DNA of 64,000 nt from Kuafuiihalomonas sp039024635 (GTDB lineage Bacteria; Myxococcota; Kuafuiibacteriia; Kuafuiibacteriales; Kuafuiibacteriaceae), in contig JBCCQA010000002.1 in assembly GCA_039024635.1 (NCBI GenBank), forward strand, positions 1 to 64,000. Direction: 5' to 3'. The notes under the pieces are model-generated. The model saw only the letters and a program-made list of their open reading frames with translations, had not been told where the DNA came from and made no database searches. The position numbers and the translations under genes were made by a program. Shown piece by piece: positions 18,306 to 26,655 of the stretch. Positions within the stretch are counted from its first letter, which is position 1. Every line of letters starts with the position of its first letter.

Positions 18306-18803
18306 ATGGCCGGAGGACAAGCATTCGAGGCCTTCGACGCCCCGAACAAGGACGAGAAGCTGAAGCCCTCGATGGAAGCGGGCTCGGCACTTCCTTTGGC
18401 CAGCAGAAGCAAGCGAATGATGAACTCTCTCATCGATAGCTTGTCTATTGCTCTTGCGATCGTGCTCCTCGAGATGGGTAGGATCCTGGGTGAAGAGGCC
18501 GAAGTCGTCGGTTCTTCGCCCGTCATCGTCGCTTGGCCCTTTGTTCTAGCTTTGGTCTTCCTAGCCTACTTGGCCGGCATGGAGGCTTGGACGGGGCGCA
18601 CCTTGGGAAAGTACATTACGGGAACGAAGGTTGTTCGTCTCGATGGTTCTGCCATAACGTGGTGGCAGGCTATCTTGCGAACCATCCTTCGACTCGTACC
18701 CTACGAATCCGTGACCTTTCTCTTTTCCAGAGCCGGCCTGCACGATCGCTGGTCAGGAACCCGAGTGGTAGAACTGAACCCTAGCAACGACCAGCTCGAA
18801 TAG
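18306..18803 (+). CDS. RDD family membrane protein
   Basis: This 165-residue protein has three membrane helices. The Arg and Asp residues that define the family are in ASRSKRMMNSLIDSLS, followed by the conserved GRTLGKYITGTKVV loop and HDRWSGTRVV near the end. RDD proteins are small inner-membrane proteins; some members transport ions, but the general role is unclear. Its 3' end overlaps the convergent lysR gene by 23 nt. Confidence 0.85.
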   Translation: MAGGQAFEAFDAPNKDEKLKPSMEAGSALPLASRSKRMMNSLIDSLSIALAIVLLEMGRILGEEAEVVGSSPVIVAWPFVLALVFLAYLAGMEAWTGRTLGKYITGTKVVRLDGSAITWWQAILRTILRLVPYESVTFLFSRAGLHDRWSGTRVVELNPSNDQLE

Positions 18804-19698
18804 GGTGGTGAACCTGGCGGAGCTCTTCGACAAGGTGAGACCAGACCGCTCGAACGCGGGGAACCTGACGCAGGGCTCTGGGCATCACGAGGTAGAGTTC
18901 ATCCGTTGGCCAAGGCTGCATGGTCCTCCGTAGTCGAGGCGCCAGCTCGAGCGGAACGAGTCCGAAGTGGGCCACGCTCGGCTCAGGCAGAAGGGCAGCG
19001 CCCAATCCTCGAGCAACTGCGCTGATCTGAAGCTTTATGCTGTCACTGCGAAGGATGGGATCGAAGTTCGGAATGGCTTCGTGCAGCCATCGCGCTGGCC
19101 CTATCTGGGCCAGGCCATCGCCCCAACCCATCCAGTCTACGTCCTGCCACTTCCGAAGCGCACCCGCTGAGGCCGCATAGTCGGGAGATCCCGCCGCGAC
19201 CCAGGGGACGCTGCGAAGTCGGGTCATCTGCAGGTCACCTTGCTCAGGTCGGACGATACGAAGAGCAAGATCCGCAGCCCTTCGGCTCAAGTCCAGGACC
19301 GCCTCACTCGGGATGAGCTGAATCCGGAGGCCTGGGTGAAGCGCCCGCAGCCCTGGGAGCAAGGGTACCAGCAACACCTCCGCAGCGTCGGGCGGACAGG
19401 AAAGCCGAACTGTCCCGCTGACCTCTCGCTCCAAAGCGTCGACTGTGCCCGAAAAGCGAGCCATTCCATGCTCTATCTCCTCGGCCACGACCATCAGTCG
19501 GTGGGCCGCATCGGTTGCCTCGATGCCCGAGCGACCTCGCTCAAAGAGCGTCGCGCCCAAGACCGCCTCCAGAGCCGTCAAGCGACGACTGACGGTGGAA
19601 GGATCGAGCCCAAGTCGCCGACCGGCCTCCCCTAGATGCCTGGATCGACCCAGAGCGAGCAGAAGGCGGACGTCGTCCCAATGAGGTTTTCCTTGCAC
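18781..19698 (-). CDS. LysR-family transcriptional regulator
   Basis: This regulator has about 305 residues. The helix-turn-helix reads WDDVRLLLALGRSRHLGEA, then RRLGLDPSTVSRRLTALE. The effector domain includes RLSCPPDAAEVLLVPLL and AVARGLGAALLPEP. The start is GTG 19698 (VQGKPHWDDV), where homology begins; the frame is open to 19845 but only encodes non-homologous sequence over the divergent promoter. It is divergent from the NmrA-like/DUF1772 pair at 19784, which it probably controls; that gene trio is a recurrent bacterial arrangement. Confidence 0.9.
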   Translation of the reverse strand: MQGKPHWDDVRLLLALGRSRHLGEAGRRLGLDPSTVSRRLTALEAVLGATLFERGRSGIEATDAAHRLMVVAEEIEHGMARFSGTVDALEREVSGTVRLSCPPDAAEVLLVPLLPGLRALHPGLRIQLIPSEAVLDLSRRAADLALRIVRPEQGDLQMTRLRSVPWVAAGSPDYAASAGALRKWQDVDWMGWGDGLAQIGPARWLHEAIPNFDPILRSDSIKLQISAVARGLGAALLPEPSVAHFGLVPLELAPRLRRTMQPWPTDELYLVMPRALRQVPRVRAVWSHLVEELRQVHHPIRAGRC

Positions 19699-19783
19699 AT
19701 GCGCAAAGATAACCTGCTGATTTGACCATTTCCAGGTCTCTTCGCAAGGTAGATGGTTCTCCCGCCAACAGGAAGACACGACC

Positions 19784-20128
19784 ATGAACAACAAGCACAC
19801 CCACGCGATCATAGGCGGCAACGGAAAGACCGGACGCCGAATCACGGCCCGCTTGGAGGCCCGAGGCGAAGCCGTCCGGTCCCTGGGACGGTCGACGGAG
19901 ATCCGCTTCGACTGGCAGGATCCCTCGACCTGGCGTCAGCCCGTGTCGCCGGAGGCCTATGCCGAAGTCTTGGTCCCGCACATGCGCCGGTCCGAAGTCG
20001 AATTCATGGTGGAGCTCTTCGTCAGCCTGATGGACGGCTACAACTCAGCGCCCACCAACGGTGTCGAGCAGGTGCTCGGTCGGCCGGCGACGGATTTTGA
20101 GCACTTCGCCGCGAAGGCCGCCCGATGA
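19784..20128 (+). CDS. internally deleted NmrA-like NAD(P)-binding protein
   Basis: The first 35 residues are a normal NAD(P)-binding start (HAIIGGNGKTGRRITARLEA) and continue to FDWQDPSTW, a landmark near residue 45 in full-length relatives. The next residues, PVSPEAYAEVLV, belong to the C-terminal part of the family, normally found about 150 residues later. The tail then follows the family (LMDGYNSAPTNGVEQVLGRPATDF). The protein is 114 residues against about 280 expected, so the substrate-binding middle is missing in frame. It overlaps the DUF1772 gene by ATGA, so translation may still matter for coupling. Function is probably lost. Confidence 0.75.
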   Translation: MNNKHTHAIIGGNGKTGRRITARLEARGEAVRSLGRSTEIRFDWQDPSTWRQPVSPEAYAEVLVPHMRRSEVEFMVELFVSLMDGYNSAPTNGVEQVLGRPATDFEHFAAKAAR

Positions 20129-20607
20129 TGACGACGATCCTCACCGCCAGTCTTTGGACGGCGACGCTCTCGGCTGGCCTCATGGCCGGGGTGTTCTTCG
20201 CTTTCTCGAGCTTCATTATGAATGCCTTGGGCGAGAGACCACCGGATGAAGGCCTCGCCGCCATGCGGTCCATCAATCGCGTCATTCTTCGATCGAGCTT
20301 TCTGCCCCTCTTCACCTTCAGCTCAGGACTCAGCCTGCTGCTTGGAGGCTGGGCGGTGTGGGCCTGGCAGAGCGCAGCCGCCCTTCCGACTTTGGCCGGT
20401 AGTCTGACGTATCTGCTCGGCATGTTTGCTTGCACGGGCATCTTCAACGTGCCCCTGAACGAAGGCCTGGAGCGAGCGCCCGCAGGCGAGGAGGCGACGC
20501 GATTCTGGAAGCGCTACTTGAAGGTGTGGACACGGTACAACCATTCCAGAACGCTGGCCTCCATCCTGTCGTGCGGCTTCTTCATGGCAGCGCTGCTCGC
20601 GAGCTGA
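20125..20607 (+). CDS. DUF1772 (anthrone oxygenase-like) membrane protein
   Basis: This 160-residue protein has four hydrophobic segments. SAGLMAGVFFAFSSFIMNAL, the FNVPLNEGLE element and the tail RYNHSRTLASILSC are hallmarks of the DUF1772/anthrone oxygenase-like family (PF08592). It overlaps the truncated NmrA-like gene by 4 nt and is probably expressed only through that coupling, under the divergent LysR regulator. The reaction in bacteria is not established. Confidence 0.85.
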   Translation: MMTTILTASLWTATLSAGLMAGVFFAFSSFIMNALGERPPDEGLAAMRSINRVILRSSFLPLFTFSSGLSLLLGGWAVWAWQSAAALPTLAGSLTYLLGMFACTGIFNVPLNEGLERAPAGEEATRFWKRYLKVWTRYNHSRTLASILSCGFFMAALLAS

Positions 20608-20688
20608 GGTTGCTGCAAGCCCTTCGCCTCTGAAGTTGCGACGCAGAGCGTCTTGAGTAGGCTTCGACCGCGAGCAGAGACTGGGTAC

Positions 20689-21486
20689 ATGAAGTCCTTT
20701 CCGTTCCTTGGTCTGTGTCTCGCGCTGTCTGGGAGCTTTGGACTCAGCTGTTCGGAGCCGACCGATTCGACTTCGTCCCATGACGCGAAGTCTCCCCCCG
20801 AAGCTCTCGCCCAGAAAGCAGAGAAGAAAGCGACAGTGGGGCATCACGACGAAAAAGACAGCGCCCACGCAGCGAAGGCCGGACTACACGCTCACATGCA
20901 GGAACACTTCGTTCGGGTCGATGAGATGCGACTCGCTCTCGTCAGAGGCGACGTCGACAAGGCCCGATCACTGGCCAGGTGGCTGGCCGAGCATCCGCCC
21001 CATTCCGAACTTCCAAGGGGTTGGGAGCCCTACTTCGAGATGATGCGCAGCCAGGCCCGAAAGCTCATGGAGGAGCAGACTCTGGCTGAGGCCGCCCTCG
21101 ACGCGGCCCGAGTGGCCGGCACCTGTGGGAGTTGTCACATCGCCAATCACGCACAAGTCCACTTGGGCGCCGAGCCTGAGCCTGCGGACCATGCTCCTCT
21201 CGAACACCACATGTGGGCCGCCGAGCGCCTCTGGGACTCGGTCGTCAGTCAGTCGGACGAGCTTTGGTCCATGGGCGCTTCCTCACTCGGGCAGGCCTCG
21301 GTGCTGCCTCCCCAGATGAAGAATCCCCCCGCGAGCATGGCCAAGGCCAAGGCGGCCTTCGCGAAGCTTCAAGCGGCAGCAAGCTCGGCCCGCAGTCCCA
21401 ATGCGCGGGTTGAGGTCATGGGGGCCTATCTCGCGCAGTGCCAAAGTTGTCACCAGCAGGCCAAAGCAGCCTTGGATGCCTTCTGA
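20689..21486 (+). CDS. di-haem c-type cytochrome lipoprotein, tandem duplicated
   Basis: A lipoprotein signal (SGSFGLSC, Cys near residue 21) and two CxxCH haem c sites are visible: CGSCH near residue 145 and CQSCH near residue 250, close to the C-terminus. Each lies at the end of an approximately 110-residue helical unit that begins with a His-rich element (LHAHMQEHF and LEHHMWAAER), so the protein looks like two tandem cytochrome c'-like four-helix domains. The mature protein of about 245 residues would sit in the periplasm, anchored by lipid, and carry electrons or bind gas ligands. ATG 20689 is used because the signal peptide follows at once. Confidence 0.82.
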   Translation: MKSFPFLGLCLALSGSFGLSCSEPTDSTSSHDAKSPPEALAQKAEKKATVGHHDEKDSAHAAKAGLHAHMQEHFVRVDEMRLALVRGDVDKARSLARWLAEHPPHSELPRGWEPYFEMMRSQARKLMEEQTLAEAALDAARVAGTCGSCHIANHAQVHLGAEPEPADHAPLEHHMWAAERLWDSVVSQSDELWSMGASSLGQASVLPPQMKNPPASMAKAKAAFAKLQAAASSARSPNARVEVMGAYLAQCQSCHQQAKAALDAF

Positions 21487-21505
21487 ACCTGCTAGTCTGA
21501 GCCTC

Positions 21506-22210
21506 ATGAGCCCAGGGCTCTCTACCTTGCTCATCGTCCTCTTGGCACAGCATCCCCAAGGCTTCGCGGACCTGAAGACCATAGCGCCCGAAGTCGAGAT
21601 CGACATGCGCTACGCCGGCAAGCGCAACTTCATGGGTCGAAGAGTGAGAGGCTACGAGGCGCCCAAGTGTCTTCTCACCGTTCCTGCCGCCGAAGCTTTG
21701 GCTAGGGTCCAGGCCAGACTGCGGAGCCAGAGTCTAGGGCTCCTGGTCCATGACTGCTACCGACCGCAGCGGGCCGTCGACGACTTCGCGTCCTGGGCGA
21801 AGTCCCCCGAGGCCTCCATGAAGCCCTTGTTCTTTCCCAAGGTGGACAAGAGCCGCTTGTTCGCTTTGCAGTACATCGCCCACCGGTCCGGGCACAGCCG
21901 AGGCAGCACCGTCGACTTGACCCTGACTGCGCTCGACGGTCGAAGGCCCGACGAGACCCCCTTCGTCGACTGTCCTTCTCCACCCGGGGACGGGGCCCGA
22001 GGACTCAACATGGGCACACCCTGGGACTGTTTCAGTGAGGCCTCTGCGACCGAATCAGACATGGTACCGCCTGCGGCCCGCGCCCGTCGGCTTCTGCTAC
22101 GGAAAGTGATGAGCGAGGCCGGCTTTAGAAACTACCGCAAGGAGTGGTGGCACTACACACTTCGTGAAGAGCCCCATCCGAAACGCTACTTCGACTTTCC
22201 CATTCGTTGA
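21506..22210 (+). CDS. D-alanyl-D-alanine dipeptidase, VanX/DdpX type (M15D)
   Basis: This 234-residue zinc peptidase cleaves D-Ala-D-Ala or related peptides. Metal ligands are visible in SGHSRGSTVDLTL (the SxHxxGxxxD signature) and EWWHYT (catalytic Glu and His). VEIDMRYAGKRNFMG and LLVHDCYRPQRAV are family landmarks. The N-terminus (LSTLLIVLLAQHPQGFAD) is a short signal-like segment, so it may act in the periplasm on cell-wall peptides. No vancomycin-resistance ligase or dehydrogenase is nearby, so a wall-recycling role is more likely. It lies just upstream of the RDD/SpoIIM/MoxR cluster. Confidence 0.9.
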   Translation: MSPGLSTLLIVLLAQHPQGFADLKTIAPEVEIDMRYAGKRNFMGRRVRGYEAPKCLLTVPAAEALARVQARLRSQSLGLLVHDCYRPQRAVDDFASWAKSPEASMKPLFFPKVDKSRLFALQYIAHRSGHSRGSTVDLTLTALDGRRPDETPFVDCPSPPGDGARGLNMGTPWDCFSEASATESDMVPPAARARRLLLRKVMSEAGFRNYRKEWWHYTLREEPHPKRYFDFPIR

Positions 22211-22262
22211 GCCTCATCTGCGATTGTGCCTAGCTTGTCGGGTGCGCGCCCCGCTCGACGGA

Positions 22263-22988
22263 GTGGCCTGGATCGAAACCCCGGAGCAACTAGGCTTTCG
22301 CGTCCACCTGGCGGGACCGGTCCGCCGAGGTTTGGCCTGGCTGCTGGACGTCGTCCTCCAAGCCCTGCTCCTAGGCGTCTTGGCTTGGGCCCTCGGCGGA
22401 CTGGGAGGCCTGGGCCAAGGGCTGCTCTTCGTGGCTCTGTTCTTCTTCACCTGGCTCTATTTCGCGCTTTTCGAAGTGACGATGCAGGGGCGCTCTCCCG
22501 GCAAACGAGTGCTCCGGCTCCAGGTGCTCAGCGAGGATGGCCTTCCCGTTTCTTCACGGCAGGCGCTTTTGCGAAACCTCCTTCGCGGAGCCGACCTGCT
22601 CCTGCTACCGGCGGGCGGCATCCTGCCGCTAGGCGTATTGCCGATGATCTTCGATCGCCGGATGCGGAGGTTCGGCGATATGCTCGCGGGAACCATCGTC
22701 ACCGCCGAGCCTCGCGATCGTCCGATCCGGGCCTTTGCGCGCCCTTCAGCCGAGTCCCTTCGGGGGCTCCCACCCATTCTGCCGCTCGATCGAAACGACT
22801 TGGAGGCTCTGGATGGCTTTGCCGCAAGGCGCCACCTCGGGCCTCATCGTCGAGCTGAGCTGGCGGCTATCTTGGCACCGGTCTATGCCCGCCGGCTTGG
22901 ACGGCCTGCACCGCGGGAGCCCAGCGAGTTCCTGCTCGCCCTCTGGGCTCGAGGCCGTCGAAGAGAGGAGCAGACCCGTGGGGCCTGA
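22263..22988 (+). CDS. RDD family membrane protein of MoxR cluster
   Basis: This protein of about 241 residues has an N-terminal RDD domain: LAGPVRRGLAWLLDVVLQ supplies Arg and Asp, and MQGRSPGKRVLRLQVL and RRFGDMLAGTIV follow. A cytoplasmic C-terminal extension of about 90 residues (DRNDLEALDGFAARR...) is typical of RDD proteins paired with SpoIIM. GTG 22263 is chosen for its place just before IETPEQLGFRV; upstream in-frame starts would overlap vanX. It overlaps the SpoIIM gene by 11 nt, so the two are translationally coupled. Confidence 0.85.
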   Translation: MAWIETPEQLGFRVHLAGPVRRGLAWLLDVVLQALLLGVLAWALGGLGGLGQGLLFVALFFFTWLYFALFEVTMQGRSPGKRVLRLQVLSEDGLPVSSRQALLRNLLRGADLLLLPAGGILPLGVLPMIFDRRMRRFGDMLAGTIVTAEPRDRPIRAFARPSAESLRGLPPILPLDRNDLEALDGFAARRHLGPHRRAELAAILAPVYARRLGRPAPREPSEFLLALWARGRRREEQTRGA

Positions 22989-23961
22989 CCAGTTTGCGGC
23001 TCGCAGGGAACCGCAGTGGACTCGCCTCGAATCCCTGCTCGCGAAAGCCCGGCGAAGAGCTCCTGGCTTGGGTCAGCTTGGTCCAAGTGAGGTTTGGCAG
23101 CTCTCCAAACTATACCGAGGTCTCGCTGCCGACTTGATGTGGGTCAAGCGAGAGCGTTTCGGTTCTGAGATGGAGCTCCGTCTGGAGCGACTGGCCTCCG
23201 AGGCCCATCGCCTCCTGCACAAAGGCCAAGCAAGTCGCCAGTCCGGACTCTTGTCTCAGCTCCTCGACTTCCCGGGTGCGGTTCGACGAAACCGCGCTTG
23301 GGTGCTCATAGCGCTGGGACTCTTCTACGGAACCACCCTCGTCGGCGGGCTTCTGGCCTGGTTCGATCAGGTCTACGCCGAGGCCATCCTGGGGCCACAG
23401 CAGGTACTGCTGATGGAGGACATGTATGGCGAGGCCGCCGTGCGAAGCGTCGAGGCCAACCTGACGATGACGGGGTTCTACGTCTTCAACAACGTTGGCA
23501 TCGCATTCCGCTGCTTCGCAACCGGCTTCCTGCTCGGCATCGGGCCCATCTTCTACATGGTCTTCAACGGCCTCAACTTGGGCGCCGTAGCCGGGCACCT
23601 GGTGAGAATCGGCGCAGGGGGGAACATCGGCGCCTTCGTGGTGAGCCACGCGCCCTGGGAGTTGACCGCCATAGGGCTGGCTGGAGCGGCAGGGCTTCAG
23701 ATGGGCTGGGCCGTCATCGCCCCAGGGCGGCATACTCGCCTTGGGCGCCTGCGTCGCGTGGGCCCAGAGCTGATGCGTCAGGTGCTGGGGATCGCCGCTT
23801 TTCTGCTCGTTGCTGCCCTCATCGAGGGTCTGTGGTCGGCCACTTCGGCCCCAGCCTGGGTGAAGCTGTCATGCGGCATCGTTGGTGCGGTCCTCGTAGG
23901 CTGGATCCTAATCTTCTCCGGACGGCGACGTCCGCTACCCGAGGACGTCCGGGATGGCTGA
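22978..23961 (+). CDS. stage II sporulation protein M-like membrane protein
   Basis: This 327-residue protein starts at GTG 22978 with GAGGAG-type ribosome site 7 nt upstream. A cytoplasmic helical N-terminal region (EVWQLSKLYRGLAADLMW) precedes a SpoIIM domain (PF01944) of about five helices with the conserved FNNVGIAFRCFATGFLLGIG and NGLNLGAVAGHL. In non-sporulating bacteria this protein pairs with RDD, MoxR and DUF58 proteins in an envelope-associated complex of unclear function. It overlaps its neighbours on both sides. Confidence 0.88.
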   Translation: MGPDQFAARREPQWTRLESLLAKARRRAPGLGQLGPSEVWQLSKLYRGLAADLMWVKRERFGSEMELRLERLASEAHRLLHKGQASRQSGLLSQLLDFPGAVRRNRAWVLIALGLFYGTTLVGGLLAWFDQVYAEAILGPQQVLLMEDMYGEAAVRSVEANLTMTGFYVFNNVGIAFRCFATGFLLGIGPIFYMVFNGLNLGAVAGHLVRIGAGGNIGAFVVSHAPWELTAIGLAGAAGLQMGWAVIAPGRHTRLGRLRRVGPELMRQVLGIAAFLLVAALIEGLWSATSAPAWVKLSCGIVGAVLVGWILIFSGRRRPLPEDVRDG

Positions 23962-24781
23962 ACAGCTTCGCGTGGTCCTTAGGCCCCGGGCACTCCTGGA
24001 GTCCATGGATTTGGCCTTGGCCTTCCTGGGTCGAGAATCCCGCTGTCTCCTCATGCCCTTTACAGCTGCAGTCCTCGTGGCCTGGGCCCTCCAGGAAAGT
24101 CTGGACGGAGAGCCTCTGCGCCAGTGGATTGGAGTCGTTCTCCTCACGCCTCTATTCGAAAGACTGGCGACTGCGCTCCTCGGCAGTCGCCTGGTGGGTG
24201 CTGACGTTGGCTTGGGAGGCGCGCTTCGGCGAGCAGGGGCTCAGCCATTCTCGGCTCTGGGCGCCTGTTTGCTTCCCATGATGCCCCTACTCGTGATGCT
24301 GGCGGGCTTCGAACGGGGAGATGACGAGCTCGGCGCCACCCTGATCGGCGCCGGCGCCGTCGTTGGGATGGCATGGCCCTTCGTGGTGGCTCGTTGGGCA
24401 CTCACCAGCACGAGTGCCGTCCTGGAGGGGCATGGCGTCGGCCGGGCGCTGAAGCGGTCTAGCATCCTCAGCAGTCACGAGTTCGGAAGGTTGACGGGCT
24501 TTCTCGTCCTGAGCTTCTGTCTGCGCCTAGCCTTCGTCGCCGTTGCCGAGATGGCCCATGTCTTCCTGTGGGGCTTCGTCCTACAGCTGGGCACGCCCCA
24601 ATCCCTTGGCAGCGGCGCTGGGAGCTCGGTCGTGACCCTAAGCGCCTGGATCATCGCAGGCATGGGTGTCGCGAACTTCCGTCTGTTCGAGTATGTATCC
24701 CTCCGCATCCAGACCGACGCCTGGGATTTGCAGGTTCGTTTTCGTGCGCTGGCAGCCCGACACTGGGGGCCCCGAACGTGA
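23954..24781 (+). CDS. polytopic membrane protein of the MoxR cluster
   Basis: This 275-residue protein has about six hydrophobic helices (for example CLLMPFTAAVLVAWAL, ACLLPMMPLLVMLAG, VVTLSAWIIAGMGVANFRLF). The spacing and the motif-like VLEGHGVGRALKRSSIL, followed by a final helix and a short tail (YVSLRIQTDAWDLQVRFRALA), resemble membrane proteins that follow SpoIIM in related clusters. I cannot assign a Pfam name with certainty. It overlaps the SpoIIM gene by 8 nt and the next gene by GTGA. Confidence 0.75.
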   Translation: MAEQLRVVLRPRALLESMDLALAFLGRESRCLLMPFTAAVLVAWALQESLDGEPLRQWIGVVLLTPLFERLATALLGSRLVGADVGLGGALRRAGAQPFSALGACLLPMMPLLVMLAGFERGDDELGATLIGAGAVVGMAWPFVVARWALTSTSAVLEGHGVGRALKRSSILSSHEFGRLTGFLVLSFCLRLAFVAVAEMAHVFLWGFVLQLGTPQSLGSGAGSSVVTLSAWIIAGMGVANFRLFEYVSLRIQTDAWDLQVRFRALAARHWGPRT

Positions 24782-26655
24782 CCATTCTTCCTGCCTTGAT
24801 GAGCCTTTGCTTCCTGGGCGCGCCACCCGTCCAGAACGAAGACATCCTGTACTTCGACGGTGACGCTGCCGCTTCGGTCTTTGAGGACGAGGCCTATGCG
24901 TTCTGTCGCTCGGACCATCGACCCCGCTACGTGACCCTCCGAACATGTGCCCTCGCTTCCTTGCCGAGCCATGGCGACTGTCCCGGCTTGGCCTCCGCAT
25001 GCGACGAGCTCACCCCTGCCAAGGAGCCGGACCAGGCAACGACTTGGAGCCTGGGAGCCTGGGCCGAACCGCTACGATGGTTGGTCCTCGTTGTGCTACT
25101 GCTGCTTCTAGCCAATCAACTGCGACGACTGAGAGGCCCTCCCCAAGCAAAGAGCCAGACCGAATCCGTGGTGCGGCAACTGCGACGGTCCGTCATCCTG
25201 CCCAACACGCCGGCAAGAGCTATCTTCGAAGAGGCCGAGAATGCTCTTCGCGGGGACGATCCTCCGCGAGCGCTGGCCCTCGTGCAGCAAGGCCTGCAGC
25301 GATACATCCAAGACCATAAGATCCTCGCTTTCGACCCCGCCCTCACCCATCGAGACTACCTACGGCACCTTCGACGGCGTCCTGAGCTGGCGGCGGTCTA
25401 CCGACCCTTCGCCGTCATGGCCAACCGGATGCGCTTCGGCGACGGGGCGGTCGATCGGAACGGCCTCGTGGAGCTCCTGGCTCGCTGCCGCAGCTTGATG
25501 CTGGGCTGGGTCATGCTCTTCAGCGTCGCATGCAGCGGCGGACCAAGACCTCCCAGCTTCGACAGTCACGAGCCCAACGGGCTGAGCGCCCTCATCGACA
25601 TGCTCCGGGCCTGGGGCTACGAGGTCGAACTCTTCGTCGGGGAGGTCGACCCAGATACGGACTACGACCTGTTGATCGCAAGAACCGTTCCCTTCGTCAA
25701 CTACGATGAACTGGGCGGTTCTCTCTCGTACTCGGTCTACGAACGGGCCTTGGAAGGCTGGCCGATGGTGATCCTCGACGATGCAGAGGCTCTCGTTCAG
25801 GTCGTGGACGGACCCTCTCGAAGGTCGACGCCTGCGGCACCTTCGACGCTCTACGGGCTCAGCAGGACCTCGAGTTGCGGCGTCGACCCTCGCTTCTTCT
25901 TAGAGCAGGAGGAGGTCGCCCTCGAAGTCCCCTTCATGGAGGAGCTCGGTTGGCTCGAAGGCGAGCTTCCCCGGATCGAGGACTCGACGATCGAGATGAC
26001 GACCCATGCTCTCGCGAGCCGCATCGAGAACGAAGAGACCCGTTCCATCGCCAACCTATACACCTTCCGTTTCGAAGACACGGACTACGTCGTGGATACC
26101 TGTGTTGTACACTTCGCATCCAGCGCGCTGGCTTCCAACGAGGCCCTCACTCGACCCGAGAATAGAGCCTTCGTCCTCAGTCTCATGGCCGGACTCGCTC
26201 CCAACCGGGGAAGAATCGCGGTCGTCGACGCATTGGGGCTTGCGAATGACGGCGAGCCGAACCGAGCCCAGCTCCAGAGCAGTCCGGCCCTGCCCGTGCT
26301 GCTCCAGCTCGGACTGTGTCTCCTGCTGTGGTACTGGGCCCGAGGCATGAGCTTCGGCGTCTTGAGAGATCCAACGCAGAGCGAGGAGCGGCCCTTCGTC
26401 GAGCACGCCGAGGCGCTTGGTGGCCACTATGCCGCCAGTGGCTCCGCCGGAATCCACCACCTGGTCCGCACGTTGGCTCAGGCCCTCGGCCCTAGGGTCC
26501 TGGATCCGCGCCGAACTCAGGCCTTGGCAAAGGAACTCGGCGTATCCCACGATCTCATGGCCCAGAGTCTGGCCGCGACTCGCGAAGAGCCTTTCAACAC
26601 CGATCCGATGGAGGTGGCCAAGGTCCTTTCCCGCCTGATCCACGAGGGACGATGA
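24778..26655 (+). CDS. DUF4129-DUF4350 fusion protein
   Basis: GTG 24778 overlaps the previous stop (GTGA). The 625-residue protein has an N-terminal signal-like segment, a short periplasmic part, a membrane helix (LRWLVLVVLLLLLANQL, near residue 105), then a cytoplasmic DUF4129-like domain (QRYIQDHKILAFDPALTHRD). Near residue 241 a second hydrophobic segment, MLGWVMLFSVAC, introduces a DUF4350-type domain (LSALIDMLRAWGYEVELF, then TDYDLLIARTVPF), and a third helix (LPVLLQLGLCLLLWYW) leads to a C-terminal region. In related clusters these two domains are often separate genes. ATG 25498 could also start a separate lipoprotein-like DUF4350 product. Confidence 0.78.
   Translation: MTILPALMSLCFLGAPPVQNEDILYFDGDAAASVFEDEAYAFCRSDHRPRYVTLRTCALASLPSHGDCPGLASACDELTPAKEPDQATTWSLGAWAEPLRWLVLVVLLLLLANQLRRLRGPPQAKSQTESVVRQLRRSVILPNTPARAIFEEAENALRGDDPPRALALVQQGLQRYIQDHKILAFDPALTHRDYLRHLRRRPELAAVYRPFAVMANRMRFGDGAVDRNGLVELLARCRSLMLGWVMLFSVACSGGPRPPSFDSHEPNGLSALIDMLRAWGYEVELFVGEVDPDTDYDLLIARTVPFVNYDELGGSLSYSVYERALEGWPMVILDDAEALVQVVDGPSRRSTPAAPSTLYGLSRTSSCGVDPRFFLEQEEVALEVPFMEELGWLEGELPRIEDSTIEMTTHALASRIENEETRSIANLYTFRFEDTDYVVDTCVVHFASSALASNEALTRPENRAFVLSLMAGLAPNRGRIAVVDALGLANDGEPNRAQLQSSPALPVLLQLGLCLLLWYWARGMSFGVLRDPTQSEERPFVEHAEALGGHYAASGSAGIHHLVRTLAQALGPRVLDPRRTQALAKELGVSHDLMAQSLAATREEPFNTDPMEVAKVLSRLIHEGR

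Noticed and set aside
23298..24281. A 327-codon plus-strand frame overlapping SpoIIM and the next gene
   Set aside because: Out of frame with both membrane proteins and Arg-rich; a shadow.
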